Made by a program: the position numbers and the translations under genes. From Streptomyces sp. BA2 (GTDB lineage: Bacteria; Actinomycetota; Actinomycetes; Streptomycetales; Streptomycetaceae), in assembly GCF_009769735.1 (NCBI RefSeq), contig NZ_WSRO01000002.1, forward strand, positions 1,178,001 through 1,242,000: a stretch of 64,000 nt of DNA. Reading direction: 5' to 3'. Shown here piece by piece: positions 9,387 to 17,982 of the stretch. Within the stretch, counting starts at the first letter, position 1, and each line of letters starts with the position of its first letter. The notes under the pieces were generated by a model. It did no database searches, was not told the DNA's origin, and saw only the letters and a list, made by a program, of their open reading frames with translations.

Positions 9387-9408
9387 GCCTACCGTCGGGG
9401 CGGTAGGC
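9387..9408. terminator. hairpin downstream of the orphan response regulator
   Basis: GCCTACCG (9387-9394) and CGGTAGGC (9401-9408) form a perfect 8-bp stem with a 6-nt loop. It lies between two minus-strand genes and probably ends the response-regulator transcript. Confidence 0.55.
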
Positions 9409-9471
9409 GCCGGGGGAAGATCCTGCTGTCACAGCAGTCATGTACCGCAACCGCAGCATGTGAGCCGGTGC

Positions 9472-10080
9472 TCAGATCCAGCCGGCACGCGAAGCGGCGT
9501 GCACGGCACTGATCCTGTTCCCGGCCTTCAGCTTGTGGATGGCCGAATGGATGTGATTGCGGACCGTTCCCGGGCTCAGGTGCAGCTGGGACGCGATGGC
9601 GCTGAGCGGACGGCCGTCCGCGGCCGCCTTCAGTATCTCCGCCTCGCGGTCCGTCAGCGGGTTCTCGCCGACGGCCAGCATCTCGTCCATCAGCTCGGCG
9701 GGGATGTACCGTCCCCCCGCGTGGACGGCCCGGATGACCCGGCTCAGCTCGCGGATCGAGGTCTCCTTGGTGAGGATTCCGCGCACTCCGGCCTTGAGGG
9801 CCCGCTGCACATATCCGGGGCGGCCGTCGCAGGTCAGGACCACCACCGGGAAACCGGCCCGTTCACGGTTCAGCTGCTCGGCGACCGCGATCCCGTTCGT
9901 TCCCGGCATGTGCAGATCGAGCACGGCGAGCCCCGCATGGTGTTCGTTCACCAGGTCGAGCACGCGGTCGCCCCGCCCGGTGTGGGCCACGACCTCGATG
10001 TCTCCCGGCAGTTGGAGAAGTTCAGCGAGCGCCTCCCTGGTGAGCGCTTCGTCTTCGGCCAGGACCATCTTGATCGCCAT
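9472..10080 (-). CDS. NarL/DesR-type orphan response regulator
   Basis: The protein has 202 residues. The receiver domain has acidic residues (AEDEAL), the phospho-acceptor Asp in AVLDLHMPG, Thr in VVLTCDG and Lys in LTKET. The LuxR-type HTH begins at about residue 140 (NPLTDREAEILKAAADG...SPGTVRNHIHSAIHKL). No histidine kinase is adjacent. ATG at 10080 has GGGGAG upstream. It stands at the left border of the biosynthetic cluster and could be a pathway or global regulator. Confidence 0.9.
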   Translation of the reverse strand: MAIKMVLAEDEALTREALAELLQLPGDIEVVAHTGRGDRVLDLVNEHHAGLAVLDLHMPGTNGIAVAEQLNRERAGFPVVVLTCDGRPGYVQRALKAGVRGILTKETSIRELSRVIRAVHAGGRYIPAELMDEMLAVGENPLTDREAEILKAAADGRPLSAIASQLHLSPGTVRNHIHSAIHKLKAGNRISAVHAASRAGWI

Positions 10081-10248
10081 ACTCGCTCCCCCAGTCGCTT
10101 CGGCCCAACGGAAATGGGAGCGCGTGAAAGATCACCAATTGAATCCCCCGTTGCGCGTGCGAGCCGCAACCGTGCACTTTAGCTCGCCGACCTCCACTCT
10201 TCTACCCTTGATCTTTCGCGAGAAAGCGAAAGGCCGACCGGGCAGACG

Positions 10249-10281
10249 GCTGCCGACGGAGCCAGGGGCTCCGTCGGCAGC
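10249..10281 (-). terminator. strong terminator after the haloperoxidase-fold gene
   Basis: Perfect 15-bp arms GCTGCCGACGGAGCC/GGCTCCGTCGGCAGC enclose a 3-nt loop, 33 nt beyond the stop of the minus-strand gene. A second short stem (CTTTCGC/GCGAAAG, 10213-10232) follows it. Confidence 0.75.
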
Positions 10282-10313
10282 GGGCGTCGGTGACGAGGAA
10301 TTTCAGCTTCCGC

Positions 10314-11804
10314 TCAGTTGCCGCTCAGCTTGCGCTGGACGAAGTTGTAACTCAGGTCGCCGATCTCCGGTGCGTACTGCCGCGATGCCTCAATTGCGGA
10401 AGGGAAGTTCTCACCGGCCCAGACCCTGCTCTGACCGCAGTCGTCGGCAAAGTCGGTCCAGTTGCTCCAGCGCAGCGTGCCGTCACTGGCAGGGGTGACT
10501 CCCGGCTCGACGAGGGAGGATCCCTTGGCGACGGGGACGGCGATGTCGATTTTGTCGGTGCCGGTGAACCGTCGCACTTGCTGGGCGAAGGCAAGGCAGA
10601 GCGAGGCGGTGACGGACGGATACTCGGGGTGGTCGGCAGAGTTCGTGTTCAGGTAGCTCTGCCATTCATTTCCGGTGATGTCACTGACGGTGCCCTTTCG
10701 GGGCCCGCCCCACGCCGTAATCTTCTTGTCCCCGTACACGTGGCGGATCGCGCTGAACGGCCGCACCGAGTCGTACTTGCGCTTGAAGTGCCAGGTGGCG
10801 ATGGTGGCATCGACAAAGGCGACGTCCGAAGTGGTGATGTACTGCACCATCTTCTCGGTGCTGTACTTGCCCCCGGTGACCACCGGGGTACCGGCGACGG
10901 CTCCGAAGGTGATGACCTTGTCGTTGAAGAGCTCGGCGCTCATCTTCTGGCGGTCGTCCAGGTTCGCCGACGCCTTGAGGACCTCGTCGACCTGACGCTT
11001 GTAGGCCTTCTGATTGCGGTGGTTGCTCTTGGCCGGCGCAGAGACCTTGAACCGTGTGGGGCTCTCGTACGAGAACGGCTTCACGCGGCCGTAGTGGGGC
11101 GTCGCGAACTGCTGGGACCTGAGGACGTTGTTCGTGGAGGTCACGTTGGGCTGCCAGCGCGACGGGTTGCGGAGCTCGTCCACGGTGTTGACCGGTTTGT
11201 AGCCCGTGTAGTCGGCGTAGGGCTGGCGGTTGTACTTACGGCCGTCCTTGTCGCCGTCACGGTTGGAGCCGTCGCCCGCTCGTGCCGCCATGGCGCTCTT
11301 GGCGGCGAGGATGCCGATGCCGCTCGGAGTGGTCGGGTCCTCCTTGGTGTCGTTCGGGTCGAGACCGGCCGACTCCATCATCTCCAGCCATCGCGACTTG
11401 TACTGCGGGAGTACCTCGTTGAGCGAGGTGAAGGCGGAGTAGATGACGGCGATGTTCTTGTTGCGCGTCGTCTGTTCTTCCTTCGGCCTGCGGCCGAGGT
11501 CCGAGAAGATCCCCTTCGCCGTCGGGTGGTACGGAGCTATGGCGTCAAACCATGGCATTTCAATCAGAATGGCGTGGTCCACGGTCAACGACACGGAACG
11601 GCCGGAGCTCTGCTCGCGGGAGATCCGCTGGAACTTCGGATAGACGACTTCGATCAGGGCGTTCCCGTTATCGAGGTCGATGGCAGCCGCCTTCCGCGGG
11701 GCGGCCGGCGCGGCACTGTTCAGCGATCCCACCAGGACCAGCGCGGTGGCGACTGCCACCACGCCTCCCAGGCGCCGACTTCGCAGCCGCCTCAAATTCG
11801 TCAC
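10314..11804 (-). CDS. vanadium haloperoxidase/PAP2-fold secreted protein with altered active site
   Basis: The GTG at 11804 follows GGAGAA and gives a 496-residue protein with a signal peptide (basic RRLRSRR, hydrophobic VVAVATALVLVG). The C-terminal half has the fold's Lys/Arg site (FKRKYDSVRPFSAI). Where haloperoxidases have SGH in HPEYPSGH, it reads HPEYPSVTAS, and the second His of the GxHF motif is replaced in SRVWAGENF. Both active-site histidines are thus lost. Known members in napyradiomycin/merochlorin clusters act on prenylated aromatics, and some variants catalyse non-redox steps. A role in the cluster is possible but unproven. Confidence 0.75.
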   Translation of the reverse strand: MTNLRRLRSRRLGGVVAVATALVLVGSLNSAAPAAPRKAAAIDLDNGNALIEVVYPKFQRISREQSSGRSVSLTVDHAILIEMPWFDAIAPYHPTAKGIFSDLGRRPKEEQTTRNKNIAVIYSAFTSLNEVLPQYKSRWLEMMESAGLDPNDTKEDPTTPSGIGILAAKSAMAARAGDGSNRDGDKDGRKYNRQPYADYTGYKPVNTVDELRNPSRWQPNVTSTNNVLRSQQFATPHYGRVKPFSYESPTRFKVSAPAKSNHRNQKAYKRQVDEVLKASANLDDRQKMSAELFNDKVITFGAVAGTPVVTGGKYSTEKMVQYITTSDVAFVDATIATWHFKRKYDSVRPFSAIRHVYGDKKITAWGGPRKGTVSDITGNEWQSYLNTNSADHPEYPSVTASLCLAFAQQVRRFTGTDKIDIAVPVAKGSSLVEPGVTPASDGTLRWSNWTDFADDCGQSRVWAGENFPSAIEASRQYAPEIGDLSYNFVQRKLSGN

Positions 11805-11873
11805 CGGAAATTCTCCTTCAGATCGGGCTTCCCACTCGCGTGTCGCCAAGTATTGCCAGTTCAGGCGCGCACC

Positions 11874-11894
11874 ACTACTGCTCGATCGAGTAGT
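11874..11894. promoter_or_regulatory. ACTACT/AGTAGT palindrome in the divergent promoter region
   Basis: ACTACT (11874-11879) and AGTAGT (11889-11894) flank a self-complementary CGATCG core, with 3 extra bases on one side. It lies between the haloperoxidase-fold gene (minus) and the StrR-like gene (plus). The half-sites match the stronger palindromes at 27656 and 44144. Confidence 0.45.
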
Positions 11895-11961
11895 TGAGAC
11901 TACCTACGCTGGTGTCCTACAGGTGTTGCTCACAACGAGACCCGTTGGCGATGATGCTCGA

Positions 11962-12918
11962 ATGTGGAGCAATGTGGAGAGCCCGGTCGCATTGAACAAG
12001 ACGGTCTCGGTTTCGGTGCCGATATCCTCGCTGATTCCCGGTGATTCACCTCGACTTGCCGGGGAGAATTCTGAGCACGTCCAACTCCTCGCCGCGACGC
12101 AGGACCTTCCGCCGATTCTCGTGCACCAGGGCACCATGCGGGTCATCGACGGAATGCACCGCCTGCGGGCCGCGCAGCTACGGGGCGACGAGACCATCTC
12201 CGTCACCTTCTTCGAAGGCGACGACAAAGAGGCCTTTCTGCTCTCTGTCGATTCCAATATCAAGCACGGTCTTCCGCTTTCACTCGCCGACCGTGAGGCG
12301 GCGGCCTTTCGCATCCTCGCGGAGTACCGGCAGTGGTCGGACCGGGCCGTCGCGGCTGCCGCCGGTCTTTCTCCGACGACGGTGAGCGCGATCCGGCAGC
12401 GTTCCTTCGCCCCTGCCGAGCGGGAGACCGGCCGCGTGGGGCGTGACGGGCGCGTCCGCCCCGTGGACGCTTCCGCCGGCAGACGCCGGGCGAGCGAGGT
12501 GATCGCCATGAACCCCGACGCGCCGCTGCGGGCCATCGCCAGGGAGGCCGGGGTCTCGGTGGGTACGGCGCGAGACGTGCGGGAACGCCTGCGCGCGGGC
12601 CAGGACCCGGTGTTGACGTCTCGGCACGTCTGCGCCAAGGAGCGCGAGCCGTCGCAGAACACCCGGCAGAGCATCGACTGGCGTTCGGTGCGGGGCGATC
12701 TGAGCCGGGACCCCGCGGTGCGGTACGCGGAAAACGGCCGCGCCTTCGTCCGCTGGGTCGACGGCCACCTCATCGATCCGGTCGAGTGGGGCGCGCTGAT
12801 CGACGCCGTGCCACCGCACTGGCAAGGCTCTGTCGCCGAGTTGGCCCGGTCGTGCGCCGGAGCCTGGCTCGAGCTGGCGCGGGAGCTCGAGCAGAGGGCG
12901 AGCCCTGCGCGTCCTTAG
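11962..12918 (+). CDS. StrR/NovG-like ParB-domain transcriptional activator
   Basis: This 318-residue protein begins with the ParB/KorB-type domain seen in antibiotic activators: SVPISSLIPGDSPRLAGE, LPPILVHQGTMRVIDGMHRLRAAQLRG and NIKHGLPLSLADREAAA. Two HTH-like segments follow (WSDRAVAAAAGLSPTTVSAIRQR, and APLRAIAREAGVSVGTARDVRERL). StrR-family proteins turn on single antibiotic clusters, so this is the best candidate pathway activator. Start 11962 places the ParB domain at the N-terminus; longer starts are possible. Its stop overlaps that of the convergent DAHP synthase gene. Confidence 0.85.
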   Translation: MWSNVESPVALNKTVSVSVPISSLIPGDSPRLAGENSEHVQLLAATQDLPPILVHQGTMRVIDGMHRLRAAQLRGDETISVTFFEGDDKEAFLLSVDSNIKHGLPLSLADREAAAFRILAEYRQWSDRAVAAAAGLSPTTVSAIRQRSFAPAERETGRVGRDGRVRPVDASAGRRRASEVIAMNPDAPLRAIAREAGVSVGTARDVRERLRAGQDPVLTSRHVCAKEREPSQNTRQSIDWRSVRGDLSRDPAVRYAENGRAFVRWVDGHLIDPVEWGALIDAVPPHWQGSVAELARSCAGAWLELARELEQRASPARP

Positions 12919-14114
12919 GAGCGGCCCGTCGCCGTGCCCTTCGCCCACGCTTCGATGAGTTCGGTGGCCTGGTCGGCGTTGAGCCTCGGATCGCACAGCG
13001 AGGTGTAGTGGCGTCGCAGCTCTTCCTCGTTCTCCACTGTTCCGCCGACGCATTCCGTCACGTCGTCCGCCGCGACCTCGATGTGGAGCCCGGCCGCGTG
13101 CTGCCGGTTCTCCGCGAGGATGTCGCGGAACCGGAGCGCCTCGGTGATCACGTCGGTGAGATGACGTGTCTTCAGGCCGAGCCGTGACTTGACCGTGTTG
13201 CCGTGCATGGGATCGCTCAGCCAGACCACCGGGTGTCCCGCGTTCGCCACACGGCGGACGAGGGGCGGCAGGGCCTCCTGAATCCGGTGGGCGCCCATCC
13301 GCGGTATCAGCACGAGTCGGCCGGGCTCTCGCCGTGGATCGAGCGCCTCGCACACCCGCAGTACGTCGTCGGGGTCCGCGGTCGGTCCGATCTTGCATCC
13401 CACGGGGTTGACCACGGCGGAGAGCAGGGCGACATGCGCGTGGTCGGGTTGGCGTGTGCGCTCCCCCACCCATGGCAGGTGTGTCGAGGCGAGGTACAGG
13501 TCATCGGTGTCCGGGTCGCGACGGACCAGGTGTGATTCGTAGTCGATCACCAGGGCCTCGTGGCTCGACCACGGCCCTTCCGTCGCCGGGAGACGGTAGC
13601 CGCCCTGGCGGTGGGTCCGCATCGCACGCTGCACTTTGTCGCTCGCCTCGTAGGCCCACGTCATCCGCCGCGGGTCGGCCTTCCGGGTCAGCGGTGAAGC
13701 GATCTCCGAATTGATCAGATGGCCCTGGAACGAGGGAATGGTCAGTGCGCCGTGGCGTTCGGTCGCCTGGGAGCGGGGTTTGGCGAACTGTCCGCCCATA
13801 CGGCCGACGCGCATGACGCTGCGGCCGGTGAGTTCGCTGAACCGGTCGCCAAGACCGTCGATGACCCGCAGCTTCTGCGCGGTATGCCGAGGCTCGCAGG
13901 CGTAGAAGCTCTCGGCGCAGTCGCCCAGTTGAAGCAGAAGGGCCTCGGTCGTCAGCAGTCTCGCCAGCGATCGCCGCAGCCGCCGGACCTCCGCGGCCGT
14001 CACGAGCGGCGGAGCCGACGCGAGACCCTCGCAGGCCTCGCGGTATCCGGCGTGATCGCGCCAGTCCGGTTGCTGGGCCGCCGGCATGTCCTGCCACGGC
14101 CCGAGCCGGGTCAC
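12915..14114 (-). CDS. phzC: type II 3-deoxy-7-phosphoheptulonate (DAHP) synthase, PhzC-like
   Basis: DAHP synthase joins PEP and erythrose 4-phosphate, the first shikimate step. Type II features are present: QLGDCAESF, RVGRMGGQFAKPRS, the KIGP segment, LIPRMGAHRI, VWLSDPMHGNT and a C-terminal EVAADDVTECVGG. At 399 residues it is shorter than plant/mycobacterial forms and lacks their long N-terminal regulatory extension, as PhzC does, so it may be feedback-free. The GTG at 14114 overlaps the upstream stop (GTGA), so the two are co-translated. It would boost chorismate supply for PhzE. Confidence 0.9.
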   Translation of the reverse strand: MTRLGPWQDMPAAQQPDWRDHAGYREACEGLASAPPLVTAAEVRRLRRSLARLLTTEALLLQLGDCAESFYACEPRHTAQKLRVIDGLGDRFSELTGRSVMRVGRMGGQFAKPRSQATERHGALTIPSFQGHLINSEIASPLTRKADPRRMTWAYEASDKVQRAMRTHRQGGYRLPATEGPWSSHEALVIDYESHLVRRDPDTDDLYLASTHLPWVGERTRQPDHAHVALLSAVVNPVGCKIGPTADPDDVLRVCEALDPRREPGRLVLIPRMGAHRIQEALPPLVRRVANAGHPVVWLSDPMHGNTVKSRLGLKTRHLTDVITEALRFRDILAENRQHAAGLHIEVAADDVTECVGGTVENEEELRRHYTSLCDPRLNADQATELIEAWAKGTATGRS

Positions 14115-15709
14115 AGGGCACCTCGTACGCGCCGGACCACATCGGCCGGGTTCGGTTCTGCGTTGTTCCCGCGCCAGGCCACATGGTGGTCGGGCCGGAG
14201 GAGTACAAGGTCGCGTTCCCATGCCTTCCGGGCGCCCGCGTCGGTCACCACGCTGTGGCTGACCGGCAGGCCCTGCGCGGCCGCCTCGTCGAGGAGGGCG
14301 TCGGCGCCGCCGTCGCCCACGAAGTCGACGAGCGTGAAGGACGGGGTGAAGCGGTCGTAGATCGGTTTCCCGTCGTCGAGGAGGAGACTGGGCGGACGGC
14401 CTCCTGGCCAGGTCGTCGGCGTGTACTCATGGGGGTTCCACACGGGTTCGGGTGCGTCCTCGTGGCAGACGACGGGCGAGTCGTTGTAGCGGTAGCCCAG
14501 TTCGATACCCCTGTACTCGTTCTCGCCCCGCTCGGCTTCGAGAAGAGCGGCGACTTCCTCCAGCGGAGCGCCCCCGCGCAGGAGTTGACCCGCCTCGAGG
14601 TGCACGCCGAGGTGCCGGTGCGAGGTGTGCATGTTGCGCAGACCCACCGGGTGGCGTTCGGCCTCGTAGCTGTCGAGGAGGCGGGGGCCGCCGAAGCCCT
14701 TGACGAGAGCGGCGGTCTTCCAGGCCGCGTCGATCGCGTCGCCGATTCCCGTGTTCATGCCGTAGGCACCGGTCGGGAACATGCGGTGGGCGGAGTCGCC
14801 CGCGAGGAGGACCCGTCCGGCGCGGTAGCGGTCCGCGATCATGAAGCCGGGGCGCCAGCGAGAGGTCAGGAGCACCTTGTCGATCTTCAGGTCCGCCTGC
14901 ATCGTCTCGCGCAGGAAGGCCGCCGGATCGGCTGGTGGTGTGTCGAATTCGGCCGGCTCCATGCCGTTGACGTGCGCGGTCCAGGTGTCCGCCTCGTCCT
15001 GGGCGATGATGATGTAGCGGAAGGCGAAGTAGTGCCAGAACCGTCCGTGCCGGTGCAGGGTGTCCAGATCGCGGCTCTTGAAGTGCACCATGAAGGCGCC
15101 CGGCAACCCGGGTACGTCGAAGCCCTCCTGGCCGATGCCCACCGCCTCGCGGACCTGGCTGGACGCCCCGTCGCAACCGATCACGTACCGGGAGCGGACC
15201 CGGACCGGGTCGCCGGTCATCACGTCGACAAGGCGGCTGGTCACCCCGTCGTCGTCCTGGGTGAGGGAATCGAACCGCAGGCCGCAGCGTAGATCGATGA
15301 GCGGTTCGCGTCGGCAGCGGGCCCGCAGGACAGGCTCCAGGTCGATCTGCGAGATCCGCTGGCCGGGCTCGGTGGGCTGGGTGCCGTCGTTGTGCTCGGC
15401 GATGCGGCGCCACTCCTCGTCCACCGAGGGAAGGTCCCACGTGGTGATCGGCTCGCCGGCGAGGCCGGTCGACCAGATCACGTCGGCCGGATGCTCCGGC
15501 TCGACACCGGCGGCCCTGACGTCGTCAGCGATGCCGAGTTGCCGGAAGAACTCCATGCTGCGGGAGTTGACGTAGTCCAGCTTCGGGTGAACTGACGTCT
15601 CGAAGTCTCGGTCGACGAGCACGCAGTGCACGCCTTGGCGCGCGAGCGCCAGAGCGGTGACCATGCCGACTGGGCCCGCGCCCACGACCAGAACCGGTGC
15701 CGGATCCAC
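14111..15709 (-). CDS. FAD-dependent aromatic monooxygenase (MhpA/PheA/TfdB type)
   Basis: The 532-residue class A flavoprotein monooxygenase has a dinucleotide fold at the N-terminus (PVLVVGAGPVGMVTALAL), a central YVIGCDGASSQVRE (DG motif) and GRVLLAGDSAHRMFPTGAYGMNTGIGDA (GD motif). A C-terminal thioredoxin-like region ends the protein, as in 3-(3-hydroxyphenyl)propionate hydroxylases. The GTG at 15709 was chosen for its GGGGAGG site; a 37-residue longer frame has a low-complexity start. It probably hydroxylates an aminohydroxybenzoate or the assembled scaffold. Coupled to the DAHP synthase gene by GTGA. Confidence 0.88.
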   Translation of the reverse strand: MDPAPVLVVGAGPVGMVTALALARQGVHCVLVDRDFETSVHPKLDYVNSRSMEFFRQLGIADDVRAAGVEPEHPADVIWSTGLAGEPITTWDLPSVDEEWRRIAEHNDGTQPTEPGQRISQIDLEPVLRARCRREPLIDLRCGLRFDSLTQDDDGVTSRLVDVMTGDPVRVRSRYVIGCDGASSQVREAVGIGQEGFDVPGLPGAFMVHFKSRDLDTLHRHGRFWHYFAFRYIIIAQDEADTWTAHVNGMEPAEFDTPPADPAAFLRETMQADLKIDKVLLTSRWRPGFMIADRYRAGRVLLAGDSAHRMFPTGAYGMNTGIGDAIDAAWKTAALVKGFGGPRLLDSYEAERHPVGLRNMHTSHRHLGVHLEAGQLLRGGAPLEEVAALLEAERGENEYRGIELGYRYNDSPVVCHEDAPEPVWNPHEYTPTTWPGGRPPSLLLDDGKPIYDRFTPSFTLVDFVGDGGADALLDEAAAQGLPVSHSVVTDAGARKAWERDLVLLRPDHHVAWRGNNAEPNPADVVRRVRGAL

Positions 15710-15767
15710 GATTGCCTCCCCAGGGGGTGTGGGGCGGCCCGGCCGCCCCACACCGTTCTCGGTTTGT

Positions 15768-17450
15768 TCAGTGCGCTTCGCTGGGCGTGCGGCTCTGCGG
15801 TTCACGCGCGTCCGCGCCACTGAGGGGCGGGGCTTCCTTGCGCGCGGCAGGTGTGGCGCCCGTGAGGGCCCGTACCTGCATCTCGGCGAAGCTTGCGTCG
15901 TTGCGCTCCCTGCTGATCACCGTGCCGATGTAGCCCAGCAGGAAGGCGACGGGCACCGAGACGAGGCCGGGTTCGATGTCCACGAACTTGAAGTCGGCAT
16001 GGGGGAAGATCGCGTCGTCCTCGGCCGACACTCCGTTGGAGAACACGACCATGAACATGGTCACGGCGATTCCGCCGTAGACCGTCCACAGCAGTCCTGA
16101 GGTGTTGAAGCGCCGCCAGAACAGCGCGTAGACGACCGCGGGCAGGACCGCGGCGCCCGCCACGTCGATGGATGTCGGGATGAAGATGTGGGTGCGCACC
16201 GGCAGCATCACGACACCGCCGATGACGGAGGCGATGCCGATGATCACCACGTTGCGCCGGATGTCCTTCAGCTCGGCGTCCGGGGCCAACCGCCGGCCAC
16301 GCACCACATTGATGTCCTTGGTGACGGCCGTCACCGCGTTGATCAGCAGCGCCGCGAAGACTCCGACGATGGTCAGGAGGGCGATCACGGCGAGCGTGCC
16401 GACCATGACCGGCCCGCCGAGGTCGTCCGCGAGCTTGGGCAGGCTGATGTCACGGTGGGGCTTGATCACACCGATGTTCTCTCCGCCGAGTACCGCGACG
16501 GCGCCGAGCCCTACGACGGACAGGCACAGATAGAACGCCACGACCATCATCGACGCCCAGCCGGCCGACTTCCGCGCGTCCCGTCCGCTGGTCACCGCGA
16601 AGTTGCGCATGAAGAGGAACGGGATGGCCGCGACCCCGACGACGATGCAGAAGAGCTTCGACAGGTGGATCCACCGGTCGGAGCCCTCACCGAAGAGGCG
16701 TCCGGGGCCCAGGAGGTCGTAACCGCCCTTGTGCGTCACGGCGTTGGCCTCGGCCTGTTCGAGCAGGCTGATGGGGTTCATGTTGAACTTGGCGAGGACC
16801 AGCGTGGTCAGCACCGCCACGACGGCGAACGCGAGCACGGCCTTGAACACCAGGATCCGGGTGACTCCGCGCATCCCGCCCACGAACACGTACACCACGG
16901 TGACCAGGCCGACGACCAGGACCATGAGGGCCAGGAGCACGAGCGAGTCGAGACCGAACCACCGGTTGAAGATGAAGGCGACCGCGGCCATGCTGATGAT
17001 CGTGAACATGGCGTAGATCAGCAGCATGACGACGGCCGACGCGATCCGCGCCGGGCGTTCACGGGCCCGCAGCGCGAACAGGTCACCCAGCGTGCGCACG
17101 CCCAAGTTGCGTACGGGCGAGGCGAACACCAGCACCCCGAGCATCATGGACATCGTGAAGGCCGTCAGCAGGAGTACGGCGTCGTAGCCGCTCAGCGCGA
17201 TGTGACCGGTGATGATGAACATGGTCGAGTACATGATGGGCGCGGAGGCCAGCGCGACGGCGTTCTGACCGGGGCCGATCCTCCGGCCGGCGAGCAGGAA
17301 CTCGTCCGGGTCCTGTGCACTGCCGCGCGCCGCCTTCACCAGGAAGTACATGAGCACGGCGACAGCGAGGGTGAGGGGTATCGCGACCCCGGGCGCTGCC
17401 CACGTGTTGTCGACCGGAGGTGGTGGGTCGGCGAGAAAGACGGTACTCAT
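15768..17450 (-). CDS. sodium:solute symporter (ActP/MctC-type)
   Basis: This 560-residue SSS-family protein has about 13 helices. Marks include DEFLLAGRRIGPGQNAVALASAPIMYSTMF near TM2 and LLTAFTMSMMLGVLVFASPVRN. It is paired with a DUF485 protein by ATGA overlap, the arrangement of acetate/monocarboxylate symporters. In this cluster it might import a small carboxylate or handle an aromatic acid; substrate is not readable. Confidence 0.85.
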   Translation of the reverse strand: MSTVFLADPPPPVDNTWAAPGVAIPLTLAVAVLMYFLVKAARGSAQDPDEFLLAGRRIGPGQNAVALASAPIMYSTMFIITGHIALSGYDAVLLLTAFTMSMMLGVLVFASPVRNLGVRTLGDLFALRARERPARIASAVVMLLIYAMFTIISMAAVAFIFNRWFGLDSLVLLALMVLVVGLVTVVYVFVGGMRGVTRILVFKAVLAFAVVAVLTTLVLAKFNMNPISLLEQAEANAVTHKGGYDLLGPGRLFGEGSDRWIHLSKLFCIVVGVAAIPFLFMRNFAVTSGRDARKSAGWASMMVVAFYLCLSVVGLGAVAVLGGENIGVIKPHRDISLPKLADDLGGPVMVGTLAVIALLTIVGVFAALLINAVTAVTKDINVVRGRRLAPDAELKDIRRNVVIIGIASVIGGVVMLPVRTHIFIPTSIDVAGAAVLPAVVYALFWRRFNTSGLLWTVYGGIAVTMFMVVFSNGVSAEDDAIFPHADFKFVDIEPGLVSVPVAFLLGYIGTVISRERNDASFAEMQVRALTGATPAARKEAPPLSGADAREPQSRTPSEAH

Positions 17451-17782
17451 CGGAGATCTCCTTCCAGGTCCGCCCGGATCTGCTCACTGAGGGGATCCAG
17501 CCGCGTACGGGCGAATCGCAGATACACCGCGGAGATCGTCACCACGAAGGCGAAGGACAGCAGGACGAACAGCAGGCCCACGTTCATGGGGCCGCCGAGC
17601 CCTTGCCGGAAGAACTCCGGTACGAAGGTGGCGAGCACACACCCGAGGAACCACCACCCGAAGAAGATGACACTCGCCCAGAGGATGAAGGCATTCGATT
17701 GTCGACGCAGGGCCTTGAACTGAGCGCTGTCATGTACGGCGACATAGCGGTCAACATTCGCTGGCGAGTTCATCGTGCCCAT
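17447..17782 (-). CDS. DUF485 small membrane protein, partner of the symporter
   Basis: The 111-residue protein has two helices (FILWASVIFFGWWFLGCVLATF and VGLLFVLLSFAFVVTISAVYLRFAR) with a polar N-terminus (QFKALRRQSNAF), typical of the DUF485 proteins that sit next to ActP-like symporters. A GAGGAGG ribosome site precedes the ATG; its stop overlaps the symporter start. Confidence 0.85.
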   Translation of the reverse strand: MGTMNSPANVDRYVAVHDSAQFKALRRQSNAFILWASVIFFGWWFLGCVLATFVPEFFRQGLGGPMNVGLLFVLLSFAFVVTISAVYLRFARTRLDPLSEQIRADLEGDLR

Positions 17783-17801
17783 GACACCTCCTCATGGTGA
17801 G

Positions 17802-17821
17802 GACGTCGTATGCACGACGTC
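17802..17821. promoter_or_regulatory. GACGTCGT-N4-ACGACGTC operator-like palindrome
   Basis: Perfect 8-bp arms with a 4-nt spacer lie 20 nt before the DUF485 start, in the 200-bp divergent region shared with the DUF6081 gene. A smaller repeat (TCCTCA/TGAGGA, 17788-17802) overlaps the ribosome site. Probably a repressor site; its protein is unknown. No gene is seen between 17783 and 17982. Confidence 0.5.
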
Positions 17822-17982
17822 GTGACGTGGCGATCAGGACGGCAGTCTCGGACACCGACTCCCGCGTAGGCATCGCCCATTCACGGGATTACCGGCTTGC
17901 GGTGCGGAAATGGCGTGGCGCCCCGGCCGAACGGCGTGAACGTGTGATGTCCGGTGAAGGCGACGGAGCCGATGGTTTCTGA

